The translations under genes were made by a program, and so were the position numbers. The notes under the pieces are model-generated. The model ran no database searches. It saw nothing but the letters and a program-made list of their open reading frames with translations, and was not told the DNA's origin. A stretch of DNA of 64,000 bases from Gadus chalcogrammus (taxonomy: Eukaryota; Chordata; Actinopteri; Gadiformes; Gadidae), in assembly GCF_026213295.1 (NCBI RefSeq), contig NC_079418.1, positions 7,339,341 to 7,403,340 of the forward strand, in the 5' to 3' direction. Below, in pieces: positions 1 to 11,212 of the stretch (within the stretch, counting starts at the first letter, position 1; every line of letters starts with the position of its first letter).

Positions 1-578
1 TCACCAGTAGTTAAGCTTTTTCAACCATTCGTTTACCAGTAGCGAAGCTTTTTTAATCATTCGTTTAACAGTAGTGAAGCTTTTTGTGTACCTTCATGTA
101 AAGTAGTGCATCATACTGAGCTGTTACTCTTTCGCGAACCATTCGTTCACCAGTAGTTAAGCTTTTTCAACCATTCGTTTACCAGTAGCGAAGCTTTTTC
201 AACCATTCGTTTACCAGTAGTGATGCTTTTTGTGTACCTTCATGTAAAGTAATGCATCATACTGAGTTGTTACTCTTTCGCGAACCATTCGTTCACCAGT
301 AGTTAAGCTTCTTCAACCATTCGTTTACCAGTAGTGAAGCTTTTTGAATCATTTGTTTACCAGCAGTGAAGCACTTTAGGGTTAGTTATAAAACGCCAAA
401 CCACTGTTGATGACAATGAGGGAACTACAGACACTTAAGTTAAACATTTATAACATAATAATAACATAATAACGGGGTAACACAGAAAATATTAACAATT
501 TAAAACACAAACAGAAACAAAAAGAGGCATTTTAAATTGGAACAAAAACAAAGGCTGCACTTTTAACAAGGCATTTCT
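1..578 (+). repeat. Left terminal inverted repeat with subterminal tandem repeats
   Basis: It is built of units of about 30-35 bp of the type 'cattcgtttaccagtag' plus 'gaagcttttt', organised in a higher-order unit of about 150 bp. That unit also contains 'gtaccttcatgtaaagta' and 'gttactctttcgcgaac'. More than two higher-order units occur at 1-370, followed by a single-copy TIR part (371-578). The inner part overlaps the 3' coding end of the leftward CCDC106-like gene. Confidence 0.9.
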
Positions 579-3500
579 CGATGTCACTGAACAAATCAAC
601 CAAAAAAAAGGGCATTTTAAAATGGAACAAAAAAAAGGCACCCTAAAAACAAAACAAAAACCTGCTCTCTTCTTTACTATGCCCGTTGTCCAATTTGCAA
701 AAGTTCCCCGTTGCTTTTTTTTTTCATTCACCTTATCCTGAAGGTTCCTGCCAAAAATTTCTAGGTTACATTTTGCCAAAAAAAGATAAAGTGTCTCTCC
801 CTTGGGCATTGATGCCATCAGCTGGTCATACAGGTCTTTGTCAACAGTGTGTAGCTCCGAAATGGCGACCGTTGCTGCTACCGTTTTTCGGTCAACCCCG
901 ACTTTGACGTATGCCTCAGTTTTTGTCATGCCCTTTTTCACTGCTACAAAGACGCGCCTGTAGCGATCCATGGACTCTTCTGGGGTGAGGACTGAAACAA
1001 AGAAAATTATAAACATGTGTTAACTGTAATTAACAGTAGTATTTTGTCAGGATGATGGTGCAGTTGGTTAGGGGTTTACTAGTATTAATACTATTCTTGT
1101 ATTAGTGTTATATAGTGTACAGAGATATAATAATAATTATCATTAAATTTCCAGTAGTATCAAGAGTACTGTGAGTGTACTGTTTATTCGAGTAGTATTA
1201 TCTGTTCTCTTAACAGTAGGTTATTATAAATCAAATGAGCACAACTAGAGAGTAAAGTGGAAGCACTGTATAGTTTAGATAAGTGGTAGAATAAGTCAAT
1301 TATATCGTTAAGTGTTATTTGAAAGCCATGTTCAGACGTGGCTTTGATATTATAAGCAGACTTGGGACCAGCTGATCAACCAGCTGATTGATCCATACCA
1401 TAGCATTTGTAGGCAGGCTTTTCCTTTTTATACAGTGGTCAGTAATATTTGTTGGAAGTTGGAACAAAGACTGGGTTAGGCATTTCAAAGGTGATAACTG
1501 TAGTACACCACAGATGCCCCGCCTTATCCCCTGGTTGCCAACGTACCTCTCTTTCCTATCTTGGTGTTCTTTTTGTTTCCTTTCTTCCCTTTTTTTTTCT
1601 TGCTGTCTTTTTTGTTGTTGCTGTTGTTCCTCTTCTTCTTCTTCTTCTTCTTCTTCTTCTTCTTCTTCTTCTTCTTCTTCCCTCTTTCTGAAGAAGATGA
1701 TGAGGAAGAGGAGGAACTGTCGGAGGAGGATGAGGAGGAGGTGGAGGAGGAAGAGGATTTTTCAATACTCTTTTCGTGCAAGGAGGGCGCTGCCGTCACT
1801 TGGTCCTCTTTATTTGCAAGCGCCAAAGCTGAAACAAGCAAGACGATAAGCACGTTACTAGTGTTACCAATAGGGGTGTGAAATTATCACTCACTCCCAA
1901 TCATTCTAGCGTTATACTTATACTTAAATGTACACCTGGGCTCCCCCACTTTAGGGTAGAGTGATTTAGATTTTTGGGATGGCATAGAAAAGACAAACAA
2001 TCAGATGCTTCCACCTTAATGAAAATAGAGGCTGCAAGACCAAAACGATCTATTTTTTCTAAACTGCCATGCAGCCCTTAGCTGTGACCATCACTTGTTA
2101 GCTGCCATCACAAGTCAAAAGTGAAACTTAAAAGTATTTTACATTATGCCCAAATGTATCAAGTGTATAATTAATAATAATGGATGAAAAGATCTGCGAG
2201 TTCCTGGCTGTTCAGGCCATACAATATACAGTAAACAATGAGGTCTCTGCAGCACACCTTTGGCATCATATACTGCCTCCTCCTGTTAGCTAAAGTGCTA
2301 CCTTTTGGCCAATCAACATGAAATTCACGCCATGGCCTCCTTGCACAACCGTCTACCAGTGTACCAAATTTCATTACTTTTCAACATACAGTTCTATGGG
2401 CTCCCATGGACTTCAATGGTTGAATAAAAAAAGAGGGTTAGGGTTAAATAAGAAGGGATACAAATTCAATGCTTGGCCCCCAATAAACAACCTGAACACA
2501 TTTAACGTTTTTCCTCCTCAATCCCACCCCTCCACTGTCTCTTCTTGTTCAGTGAGAGAAGTAGGCAGTAGCCTGTCCTCTCAGGGTTTTTGATCGGGAC
2601 TGAAGGATGGTGTGGTGTCTGGGTCCGGCCAAGGCCCGCCATTTGGCGGTGCCTGTCTTATATGGTATGGTTATTTAAATGTTTTGATGCCAAATGACTG
2701 TTACTCGTGATGCAATTGTTTACTTCAGCAAAGACATGTGGACTCTGCAAGCAATTGTAGATGAGAAAATCTGTAGGGGTTGTTGTGTGTTTTTTTGCCT
2801 TAAAACCATCAGATGCCAATAAATCCTAATGCTGGTTTATTCAAATAATTTTTCATTATCGATTACCCTCAGACAGTTGGTTCCTTAAGAAGTCCCTTTC
2901 ATTCTCCAAGGACTTAATTTTTTCTTTTGCATTCTCCAGCTTTAGCTTCCAGACAACGTTTTCTTGTTTGCTGCGCTTCAAAGATGAAATAGCTGTTGGA
3001 GCTACTGAAGAACCTGTAATGACATGTAAAGACATCAACTAATTACATTCTGGTTTCCCCCTGTCATTAATAGCACATAATCAAAAACAGTGACAGCAGG
3101 ACATAAAATGGAAATGTAATGCAATGTGACTACACAACCTTACCTTGAGCTGCTACTCTTTTAGTAGGCTGGTGTACTGTGTCTGACTCAAAGTCAGACC
3201 CATCACTGCAGCACACTACAGCTTCAAGAGGAGAAAGAAAAGGCAATTAGTAATAGTGTTGGCAAAAGTATACTCAATATATGTAATGGTTTTAGGTCAA
3301 ATATGTCAAATTGAGCTCCAGTTGTGGTCACACTTTAGCAGCAGCATGTTAGACCAAAAAGAAAACTGCCTGTCTGCTACACCACTGTTTGGCTAACCTG
3401 ACCTCTACCAGCAATGCAGGTGTGGTAAAGCACAGAGGAAAAATCCCCCAACATAGGAGATAACTGGGGGCTTCTCTTTCTGCTCTGGAACTCTTTAATC

Positions 3501-6500
3501 CACTATATGTTCACACATCACAAACGTAGGCAATGTCCCAACAAAGTGTTAAATGAAAGTTAGTGTTGTCACATAACTTATCAAAATGAGATCACAAGGC
3601 ACCATGGTGTGATTTATTTTGTCCATAGTTGGAGGAACCATGTCAAGTGCATGATGTGTTAATGATCTAAGTATAATCTCAACTACATGTCCATTAAGCA
3701 ATTATATTTGATACTTTTATACATTTCACAGTCAATTGAATCTGAGTATATATTTTAAGTATGCTTAACATTTAAAATAAAATAAAAACAATTACCTGCT
3801 TCCTCTGCCGCAGTTTGGCTACTGTGCTATTCAGATCTTTCCAGCTGACTCGAATCTGATGGCACTGTAACATTTTGGAGTACAGAAAGCATGGTTGGTG
3901 TAAGGGGCTCAAAACTGTATGAAAGATCTTGATGAATGCATACAGAGTGACGTTTTGGTTAATTTGAAAATTGTATGGATAGTGCTTGTGAGTGCTTGCA
4001 CAGGGCGTGTATGATGCGTCAGTGCAGTAGTACTGGAGTAGTAGTGCTTGTAGTTAGTGCATGCTGTATGCTGCCCCTGCTTGCTACTCTCTGCTTTCAG
4101 CTACTGCCGTCGGCTAGCCCTCTTTGCAGGGGGTGAAAAGAGGAGCCGAGTGCGTAAGTCTCCTCCTGCTGATACACAGCCTCTCTACCGCCAAGACTCC
4201 TACAGTGCCTCCTCGTGGCCACACACGGTAACTGGTACCTTGCGGTTTCAGGCTAAACTGGTGGAGATCTCGGAGCAGCAGTGGGCCCCAGTGACACGGT
4301 GTGCAGGCCCGCCAGCATGCGGACACGCCCTGGCACCTGTCAACCACTGTCCCAGCTATGGGTAAATAGTGAGCAGATGGGGCTCTGCCATGGTAGGCCA
4401 CCCATCTAGGAGAAGGTCACTCCGAACAAAAACCACAGGCGTTGCTCGCGCCTGGCTCCGCACCGTATACCACCTGAAGGTGTGCAGCAAGGGCGGACGA
4501 AGGCATTAAGCCTGAAACGGCCAGAGTAGGGCTGTGAGGAGCTGCGCCCCACAGTCTTTAATAATGTGCAATGTATAGCTTCCATGGAGACACAAGACAT
4601 CGATAATCCTATACTTCCAGCGGCGGGAGTCCGCAGGAGCCACGCAGCAGACGGTGGTGCTGGTCCTCCTCCGGGGGGACACTATGACGACTGGACCCCA
4701 AACCCTCTCCAACGGGGAGGGAGGGTTCAGTCTGACCACAGCCCAATGTCCAATGCACTCTTGCGCTGTAGAAGGCCACTTATTATGGCAACCTACAACG
4801 CAAACACAGTGAGGGAAGAGGCGAGGTTGGAAGAACTAGCGCACTGTGCCGAGGATAGGGGAGTGGAGATCCTGGCAGTCCAGGAGCATAGGAGAGTACA
4901 CACAGACCAGACAATTAACTATCGCAGAGTGGGGGGACGCACGTTCATCACCTCATCTGCATGGCGTAATGATGCCCAGGCAGCAACGGGTGGCGTGGGA
5001 CTCATGGTGAACCCCCGAGCACGAAAGGCCCTCCGTAGGGTGCACCCGCACACCAACAGGATCCTTAGTGCCGATTTCGAGGGGAACCCAGTAACAACGG
5101 TCATGAGTGTATACTCTCCCACCAACGTAGCACCGATCGAGGAAGTTGAAAAGTTCTACGATGACCTAAGAACAGCGATCCACCATGTGCCGGCTCACAA
5201 CTTCCTCATAATCCTGGGGGACTTCAACGCGAGACTCGGACCGGAAGACGCACCGTTCACGTACCACACCAATACCAACCGCAACGGAGAACATCTAGCT
5301 GCCCTTCTTACGGAACATGAACTACTGGCCGCCAACACCTTGTTCCGTAAGAGAATGGGCAAGAGATGGACATTCCAGGACCGAGCCAGCAGTATGCGAC
5401 GTCAGCTGGACTACATACTGGTAAGGAGGAAGTGGAGGAAGTCCATCCTAAATGCAGAGTCCTACAGCACGTTCGATTCTGTAGGCTCCGATCACCGTGT
5501 GGTCGCCACGAGGCTGCGCCTGAGCCTAAGGGTCCCCAAGAGCGCCCCGAGAGCCCGGCCCGACTGGGAGGCCTTCGCGGGAAGCCCTGAACTCCAGGCC
5601 AAATACACAGCGGAGGTGAGAGCCCGCCTACATCTGGCCGAGGAAGGGGAGCCAACGGCCTACGAGCGGTTCCTATCCGCCAACGAAGAGGCAACCAGGA
5701 AATGGGTGCCAACAAAGGGGAGACATAGAGCCTCTCCTAGGTCCAAACACCCGGAGGTTGTGCGAGCGCGGACACTGGTGGAAGAGGCACGCAGAAGCTT
5801 TGAGAGAGTGGGGACCGCAGAGAGTAGGGAGGAGCTGAACAGCGCCAAACAGCAGCTGTTCAGCACCTACGACAGGATCAAAGGGGAAGAATTGATGGAG
5901 AAGGTGAAGAAGGTGGAGGCAGAACATGGCAAACAGAGATACAAGGAGTCATGGAAGGTCATAAACGAGATGAGTGGGCGCAAGAAGACGAGAGAGGGAC
6001 AGCTAGCAGGCTGCAGCCCAGAGGAGAGAGTGACCTCCTGGTTCACCCACTTCCGGGATCTCCTAGGCACCCACCCAACAGTGGACGGAGCTGAGGAAGA
6101 GATACCTGCAGTCCTCACAAACCTCAACATTGACGATGGCCCCTTTACAGCTACGGAGTTTGCCACAGTGAAGTCCACCCTGAAGCAAGGAAAAAGTGCT
6201 GGGCCGGACGGTATCCCCCCAGAGGTCCCTAAACACTGCGATCTCGATAACATCATACTGGAGATCTGCAACCAGGCTCTGATAGAAAACATCAAACCCG
6301 ATATATGGTCCCTCTCTAATATCATCCCGGTGCCCAGAGGTGGGTAGGAACGCGCTACATTTACTCCGTTACAAATACTTGAGTAACTTTTTGGATAAAT
6401 TGTAATTTTAGGAGTAGTTTTATTGCAACATACTTTTACTTTTACTTGAGTAAATATTTGAAGAAAGAACGGTACTTTTACGCCGTTCCATTTGGCTACG

Positions 6501-6574
6501 TGACGGTCGTTACTTTGTTTTTTTAGATATTTTCTTTTATTACATGCGAGATCTATTTTTATCACGTGAATATT

Positions 6575-6850
6575 CCTTAGCCCAAGTGAAGGAGTTCAAG
6601 TACCTCGGGGTCTTGTTCGCGAGTTAGGGTACTATGGAGCGTGAGATTGGCCGGAGAATCGGAGCAGCGGGGGCGGTATTGCGTTCGCTTTACCACACCG
6701 TTGTTACGAAAAGAGAGCTGAGTCGCAAGGCAAAGCTCTCGATCTACCGGTCGATCTTCGTTCCTATCCTCCCCTATGGTAATGAGGGTTGGGTGATGAC
6801 CGAAAGGACAAGATCGCGGGTACAAGCGACCGAGAGGCAATTGAATAACG
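6575..6850 (+). pseudogene. LINE reverse-transcriptase C-terminal fragment inside the hAT element
   Basis: The reading frame contains 'MEREIGRRIGAAGAVLRSLY', 'LSRKAKLSIYRSIFVP' and 'WVMTERTRSRVQA', the thumb/C-terminal signature of a very common teleost LINE family. A TAG interrupts the frame before the first of these. No other domain of that LINE is present, so it is a captured or inserted fragment. Confidence 0.6.
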
Positions 6851-6949
6851 CCTGCACACACACACAGGCACGCACGCACACGCAGAGTGGTAATCGGGAG
6901 AGTTGGGAGAATTCTCTGTAGCCCGTTAACGTTTCGGGGGGCGCCGGGT

Positions 6950-6980
<31 letters not shown>

Positions 6981-6984
6981 TCAC

Positions 6985-7140
6985 CCACTCCGTATCCAGC
7001 TTATTCCATGCTTACAGCACCCAGGCTACTATGCGGCGAGCTGGGGCTCTCATGTTCTCCCCTGCGGTGTATTCCTTGTCCGCATCCCCTGCCATCCAGT
7101 TGTCATACGATTCATGCAGACTGGTTTTGAACGGCTGATT
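6985..7140 (-). pseudogene. Possible pogo/Tigger-type transposase C-terminal fragment
   Basis: On the minus strand the translation contains 'HESYDNWMAGDA' and 'MRAPARRIVAWVL', which resembles the end of DDE_1 (pogo/Tigger-type) transposases. It is short, has a stop, and lies next to a (CA)n tract inside the hAT element. Confidence 0.4.
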
Positions 7141-9749
7141 CCATGGATGTACTTTTTTAATAATGTTAGTTAACAGTTATACGTGTATTGGTTTTAATTA
7201 ATATAATTTTGGATAAACCGAATTTATTTTAATGTTATTTAAAGGTTGATGTATTTAATTTTACAAAGATTTAATTTGTTATTGTTTTAGTTCAAGGGTT
7301 ATACACCTTATTTATTTTATTTAAAAGGATGTTATTTACATTATCTTTATTTGAACCTTGCTGTTTTATATTTTGTTGGTGTCTATTTTGTACCGTTTGT
7401 GTTGCTGTTTATTTAAAAAAGAAATCGGAGAAACTCAGTACTTGTACTCTTGAGTACTTGAGTAGTCTTTTCACTGCATACTTTTTTACTCTTACTTGAG
7501 TAATTATTTTTACGAGTACTTTTACTTCTACTTGAGTAATTATAATCTTAAAGTAACAGTACTTTTACTTGAGTACATTTTTTAGCTACTCTGCCCACCA
7601 CTGCCGGTGCCCAAGTCTGGAGATCTGGCTAAGCCGGACAATTATCGTGGCATTAGCCTGACCTGTGTCATAGCGAAGATGTACAACCGCATGATACTAA
7701 ACCGGATTAGGGACGCCATTGACCCACACCTGAGGGACAACCAAAATGGCTTCAGAAAGGGAAGGACCACCGTAGGCCAGATCCTGGCCTTAAGGAGAAT
7801 CATTGAGGAAGTGAAGAGGAACAATTTGACAGCGGTGCTATGTTTCATTGACTTCAAAAAAGCATTTGACTCAATAAACAGAAGCATGATGCTGAAAATC
7901 CTTAAAGCTTACGGGGTCCCCCCGAATCTACTCCGGGCCACAGAGGCCATGTACAAGGGCACAAGAGCCAAGGTGGTAACCCCAGATGGCATCAGCGAGG
8001 AGTTCGACATTCTGGCAGGGGTGCAGCAGGGGGATACTCTTGCCCCCTTCCTCTTTATCATAGCCCTTGACTACGCGCTCAGGAAAGCCATCAACGGGCG
8101 GGAGCAGGAGCTGGGCTTCACAATCACACCAAGGAAGTCTAGAAGAAGCCCTGCTGTAGCCCTGGCAGACCTAGACTACGCAGATGACATCTGCCTGGTG
8201 TCTGACCGCGTGGAGCAGGCACAGGAACTCCTGAACAGAGTAGAGGTGGAATGTGCTAAGGTTGGCCTCAGACTGAACATAAAGAAGACTAAGGTAATCA
8301 CCTATAACATCTGCACAGACCATCTGCCGATTACAACATCAGAAGGCAGCTCTTTGCAAGAGGTCAATGACTTCAAATACCTGGGTTCCTGGGTAAACTC
8401 CACAGAACAAGACCTTAAGGTCAGGAAGGCAATGGCGTGGAGAGCCCTGAATGTTATGTCAAGCGTGTGGCACTCAAATCTCCCCCGTCGCATAAAGCTG
8501 AGCCTATTTCATGCCACTGTGGAGTCCGTCCTCCTGTATGGCTGCGAAAGCTGGACCCTGACGCCCACCCTGCAGAAGTCCTTGGATGGGTGCTACACCT
8601 GGACGCTACGAGCAGTGCTGAATGTAGACCAGAATGCCCACATTACCAACAAGGATCTGTACGGGCGGCTGCCAAGGCTCAACCAGAAGGTAGCATCCAG
8701 GAGGATGAAGCTGGCCGGCCACTGCCACAGACATCGGGAGCTCCCGGCCAGCAGGCTGGTCCTGTGGGAACCAACGCGCGGGCATCGATCGCGAGGACGT
8801 TCCGCGCTAACGTACGTGGACGTGCTTAAGAAAGATGCGGGAGCTGAAAGTTCTTCGGAGCTGGCCGGGTGTATGGAGAACCGAGAGGATTGGAGACTCC
8901 GATGGAAGCTCGTCTGAGGACGACCGAGAGATGGATACCTTAAAATATATACAGTTAATACTATAGTTAAGAAATAAGAGTTTTATTCACTTTGGGCAAT
9001 GACATTATCCATTGTCTTTAATGTTATAATATGTAATAATAATATGTATGATCATATGTCATTTTGATTGGAGAAAAATCTTCATCAACTCATTTGTCAT
9101 GGTTCCACAAGCCCATTGTGTATAAGACATGTTTCAGAGATTCAGTTGTTAACATTACACATACTGTAAGTAACTATGGACTAAAGTGAAAAGAAAAAAA
9201 CCCGGAGAAAAGTATTACCGTAATAGCACTATAACAGTGCTATTAGCAGCCTTCGAGTTTTCTAGTAGTTAAAAACAACTCCAAAAACGATTCAAAGATA
9301 TGTGGTAACATGTCTAACAGAATAATGTGGCTAAGAGAATAACTTTACAAGTCCAATTTCAAAGCTTGGACCACATTTTCGTGGCATATCGCCTAATTTA
9401 ACATTAGATAAATGGTTGAACCGTCGGTCTTTTGACCAGTTAAGAGTTAATTTTTCGTGTTTGACAGATAATTTATCTGCTTGCAACGTCGGCTATCTAG
9501 CCAGCTAGCAATCCATTGGTTAGTGACAAGGTTAGCTAGCAAGGCCAAAAAATACGTGATAGAACAGACGTGGTACGATGTCAAATTAGCTCATTTTAGG
9601 AAGCTAAGCAATGTGACCGAATTATTACACTCTCAATTAATAATGAAATAACTTTAAAGCATGTACTTACATTCTGCCATGGCTTTCTCCACGCGTCCAA
9701 GATCTCTTGTAGGCTGCCTTTTACGCTTGCTCTTCCTCTGAGCCTCCAT

Positions 9750-9827
9750 TGCCAAGTTCTTCTTAGCGAGACACGTGTAAGAACTGCGCATGTGCAAGAC
9801 AGGAAGACGGTTTGATGCAAAGTTATC
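9750..9827. promoter_or_regulatory. Short divergent intergenic region, candidate bidirectional promoter
   Basis: Only 78 bp separate the two opposing start codons. The gap contains an E-box (cacgtg, 9772-9777) and an NRF1-like word (tgcgcatgtgc, 9785-9795), both common in TATA-less bidirectional vertebrate promoters. No TATA box is evident. Transcription start sites are not known, so the promoter may overlap the first exons. Confidence 0.35.
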
Positions 9828-11212
9828 ATGACCCTGCACGCCAAAGTACTCAGTCTTATTGAGGGAAGACAGACTTTAAAAAAGAAATTAAAATTGATAA
9901 AATGGCTCCTAAAGAAGAAGTTACTTCAAGCCAAAAGAAAATGCAAACTCTGCAAAAAGAGGATGAAACTGAAGGAAAACGCAAACGTTGACGGACTGCA
10001 GTGGTAAGTATTCTTCTTTTGGTACGGTTTTAATCGATGACTTCCTTTGTTAACTGATAAGTCATGTTATAAATTCAAGTTCAGTAACATTAATTAAGAT
10101 ATATATTTATCATGAAGAAATGTGTTGTCTTCTGTAGGCAGTGCCGACGTAATAAACACAGAGGGAAAACGACGAGGAAGTCAGTCAGGTGCGGGTCACT
10201 GTTTGAGAGGAGCAAATTGTCCCTATTCAGCTGGATGAAATACATTTATAGGTAAGGTGTGCAGTATGGCTGTACGGTATGGACTACAATTTATATCATA
10301 ATTGAATTGAATGATTGTTGAATGACGTTGATGTTTTTTAGGCACTGTGTTGACTTTTTATCACTTAAAGTCGCCGAGGGATGTGTAGATAGACCTCTCA
10401 CTTATGATGCTACAATGCTAACAATGCTAGACAACGAGAATATTTCTGCATCCGGCACGTCATGCACTAGCATGAAATAGTCATGAAATAGCATATTAGC
10501 TGTTGGTGCTGGATGCATTTGTATTCAGATGTTTCTATTTCTATTTAATATTTAATATTGTTCTTTAACAGGTTTTCCCAGGGGCTGCAGTTAAGGCAAA
10601 TTGATATGCTTCAGGATGGTGTGGCAGGAAGCAGTCGGACGCTGTCAAAGATGAGCTACAAATTTTGAAAAGTATGCCAGAGGGCAATCAAGAGGAGAGA
10701 AAGAAGGGGAAAGCAGAGAATTGGAAGAGGGAATGAATTTGTGATGCTGGACGAAAGCAACTTCTACCACAAAAGGAAGGTGTGTGTAAACTGCGATGCC
10801 TCAGCTTCACTAAAACTTGGACCTTTGTTTTGCAATAGAATGTTGTAGTCAGAGCTTTGGATAAAATGGCAGGGGAAAGAAGAACATATCATTTGAGATC
10901 AGAGGTTAATGAATGAATCAGCGAAGAAATGTAATGTTATTATTGTGTCATGCACACAGTCAGGGCCGTAGCACCAAATTCTGGGCCCCTACACAAGAAG
11001 TCCGGAAGGCCCCCCCCCCCCAGAATGAAGGTTGGTTCCCATTTACAAGTTTTCATGGAATCTTTAAATTATGTGCATAGAAATACCCGAGTAGAATAGA
11101 CGAAACTTCAAATAATTCACTCACATTTATTTTGAGATTGTTAAAAGGTTGAACAGTAGTGGATGGAAACAGGAATAAATTAGGCCTCCCCCCAGGGCCA
11201 TACCCAAACATA

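Larger units (their letters stand above)
6335..7603. mobile_element. Non-autonomous hAT element with perfect 8-bp target duplication
   Basis: Ends are CAGAGGTGGG (left) and CCCACCACTG (right), imperfect inverted repeats. They are flanked by identical 8-bp copies of ccggtgcc at 6327-6334 and 7604-7611. Both arms consist of the 'acttgagta' rich repeat common in teleost genomes. The middle has captured unrelated fragments: a LINE piece and a pogo/Tigger-like piece. The host LINE frame is restored exactly if the element and one duplication copy are ignored. Confidence 0.9.
4566..8917 (+). pseudogene. LINE polyprotein (AP endonuclease + reverse transcriptase), interrupted at 6335
   Basis: The first part (4566-6334) begins with an apurinic endonuclease domain: MATYNAN, QEHRR, LGDFNARLG and GSDHRVV carry the usual metal-binding and catalytic residues. 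A linker and the RT fingers (GKSAGPDGIPPE) follow. After the inserted hAT and one copy of its duplication, the frame resumes unchanged at 7612. It contains the RT motifs FIDFKKAFDS, GVQQGDTLAPFLF and LDYADDICLV, then the thumb and a C-terminal region, ending at 8917. Intact length would be about 1025 codons. The GVQQGDT and LDYADD signatures resemble RTE/RTEX-type elements; the exact clade is uncertain. The start codon choice (4566) is the first Met of the open frame and not proven. Confidence 0.8.
4040..8940 (+). mobile_element. RTE-like non-LTR retrotransposon (LINE), near full length, split by a hAT insertion
   Basis: A single long ORF (endonuclease then reverse transcriptase) is flanked by about 500 bp of GC-rich 5' sequence and a short 3' tail. 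It sits in intron 1 of the leftward CCDC106-like gene. The outer boundaries are approximate because I found no clear target duplication. It looks much younger than its host element since its reading frame is intact apart from the hAT insertion. Confidence 0.75.
492..9749 (-). pseudogene. CCDC106-like gene carried by the transposon (six exons, one nonsense codon)
   Basis: Exons on the minus strand are 9749-9671, 3864-3796, 3221-3144, 3013-2867, 1828-1547 and 991-492. Every junction has GT-AG borders and reading phase is preserved through all five introns. The product starts MEAQRKSKRKR. Exon 2 has an in-frame TAG at 3829-3827. Exon 4 encodes a heptad-like coiled coil (KLKLENAKEKIKSLENERDF). 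Exon 5 encodes a long Ser tract then a poly-Lys tract from a TTC microsatellite. Exon 6 encodes 'MDRYRRVFVAVKKGMTKTEA' and 'VGVDRKTVAAT'. This coiled coil, Ser/Lys region and RYRRV/GVDR domain order is what I recall of CCDC106 and its many teleost paralogues; that assignment is from memory. The function is unknown to me; a DNA- or chromatin-binding accessory role is conceivable. The LINE at about 4040-8940 lies in intron 1. The C-terminal end runs into the left TIR. Confidence 0.72.

Noticed and set aside
1..370. Host satellite or centromeric array
   Set aside because: The array is mirrored in inverted orientation at 17.5-18.1 kb and brackets a transposase gene, so it is a TIR.
1388..1881. 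Overlapping Ser-, Lys/Arg- and Phe-rich ORFs on both strands
   Set aside because: They arise from a (TTC)n tract. Only the minus-strand frame fits, as exon 5 of the CCDC106-like gene; the others are shadows.
2318..2593. Plus-strand ORF of about 90 codons
   Set aside because: Lies in intron 4 of the leftward gene, with no recognisable domain, and composition looks non-coding.
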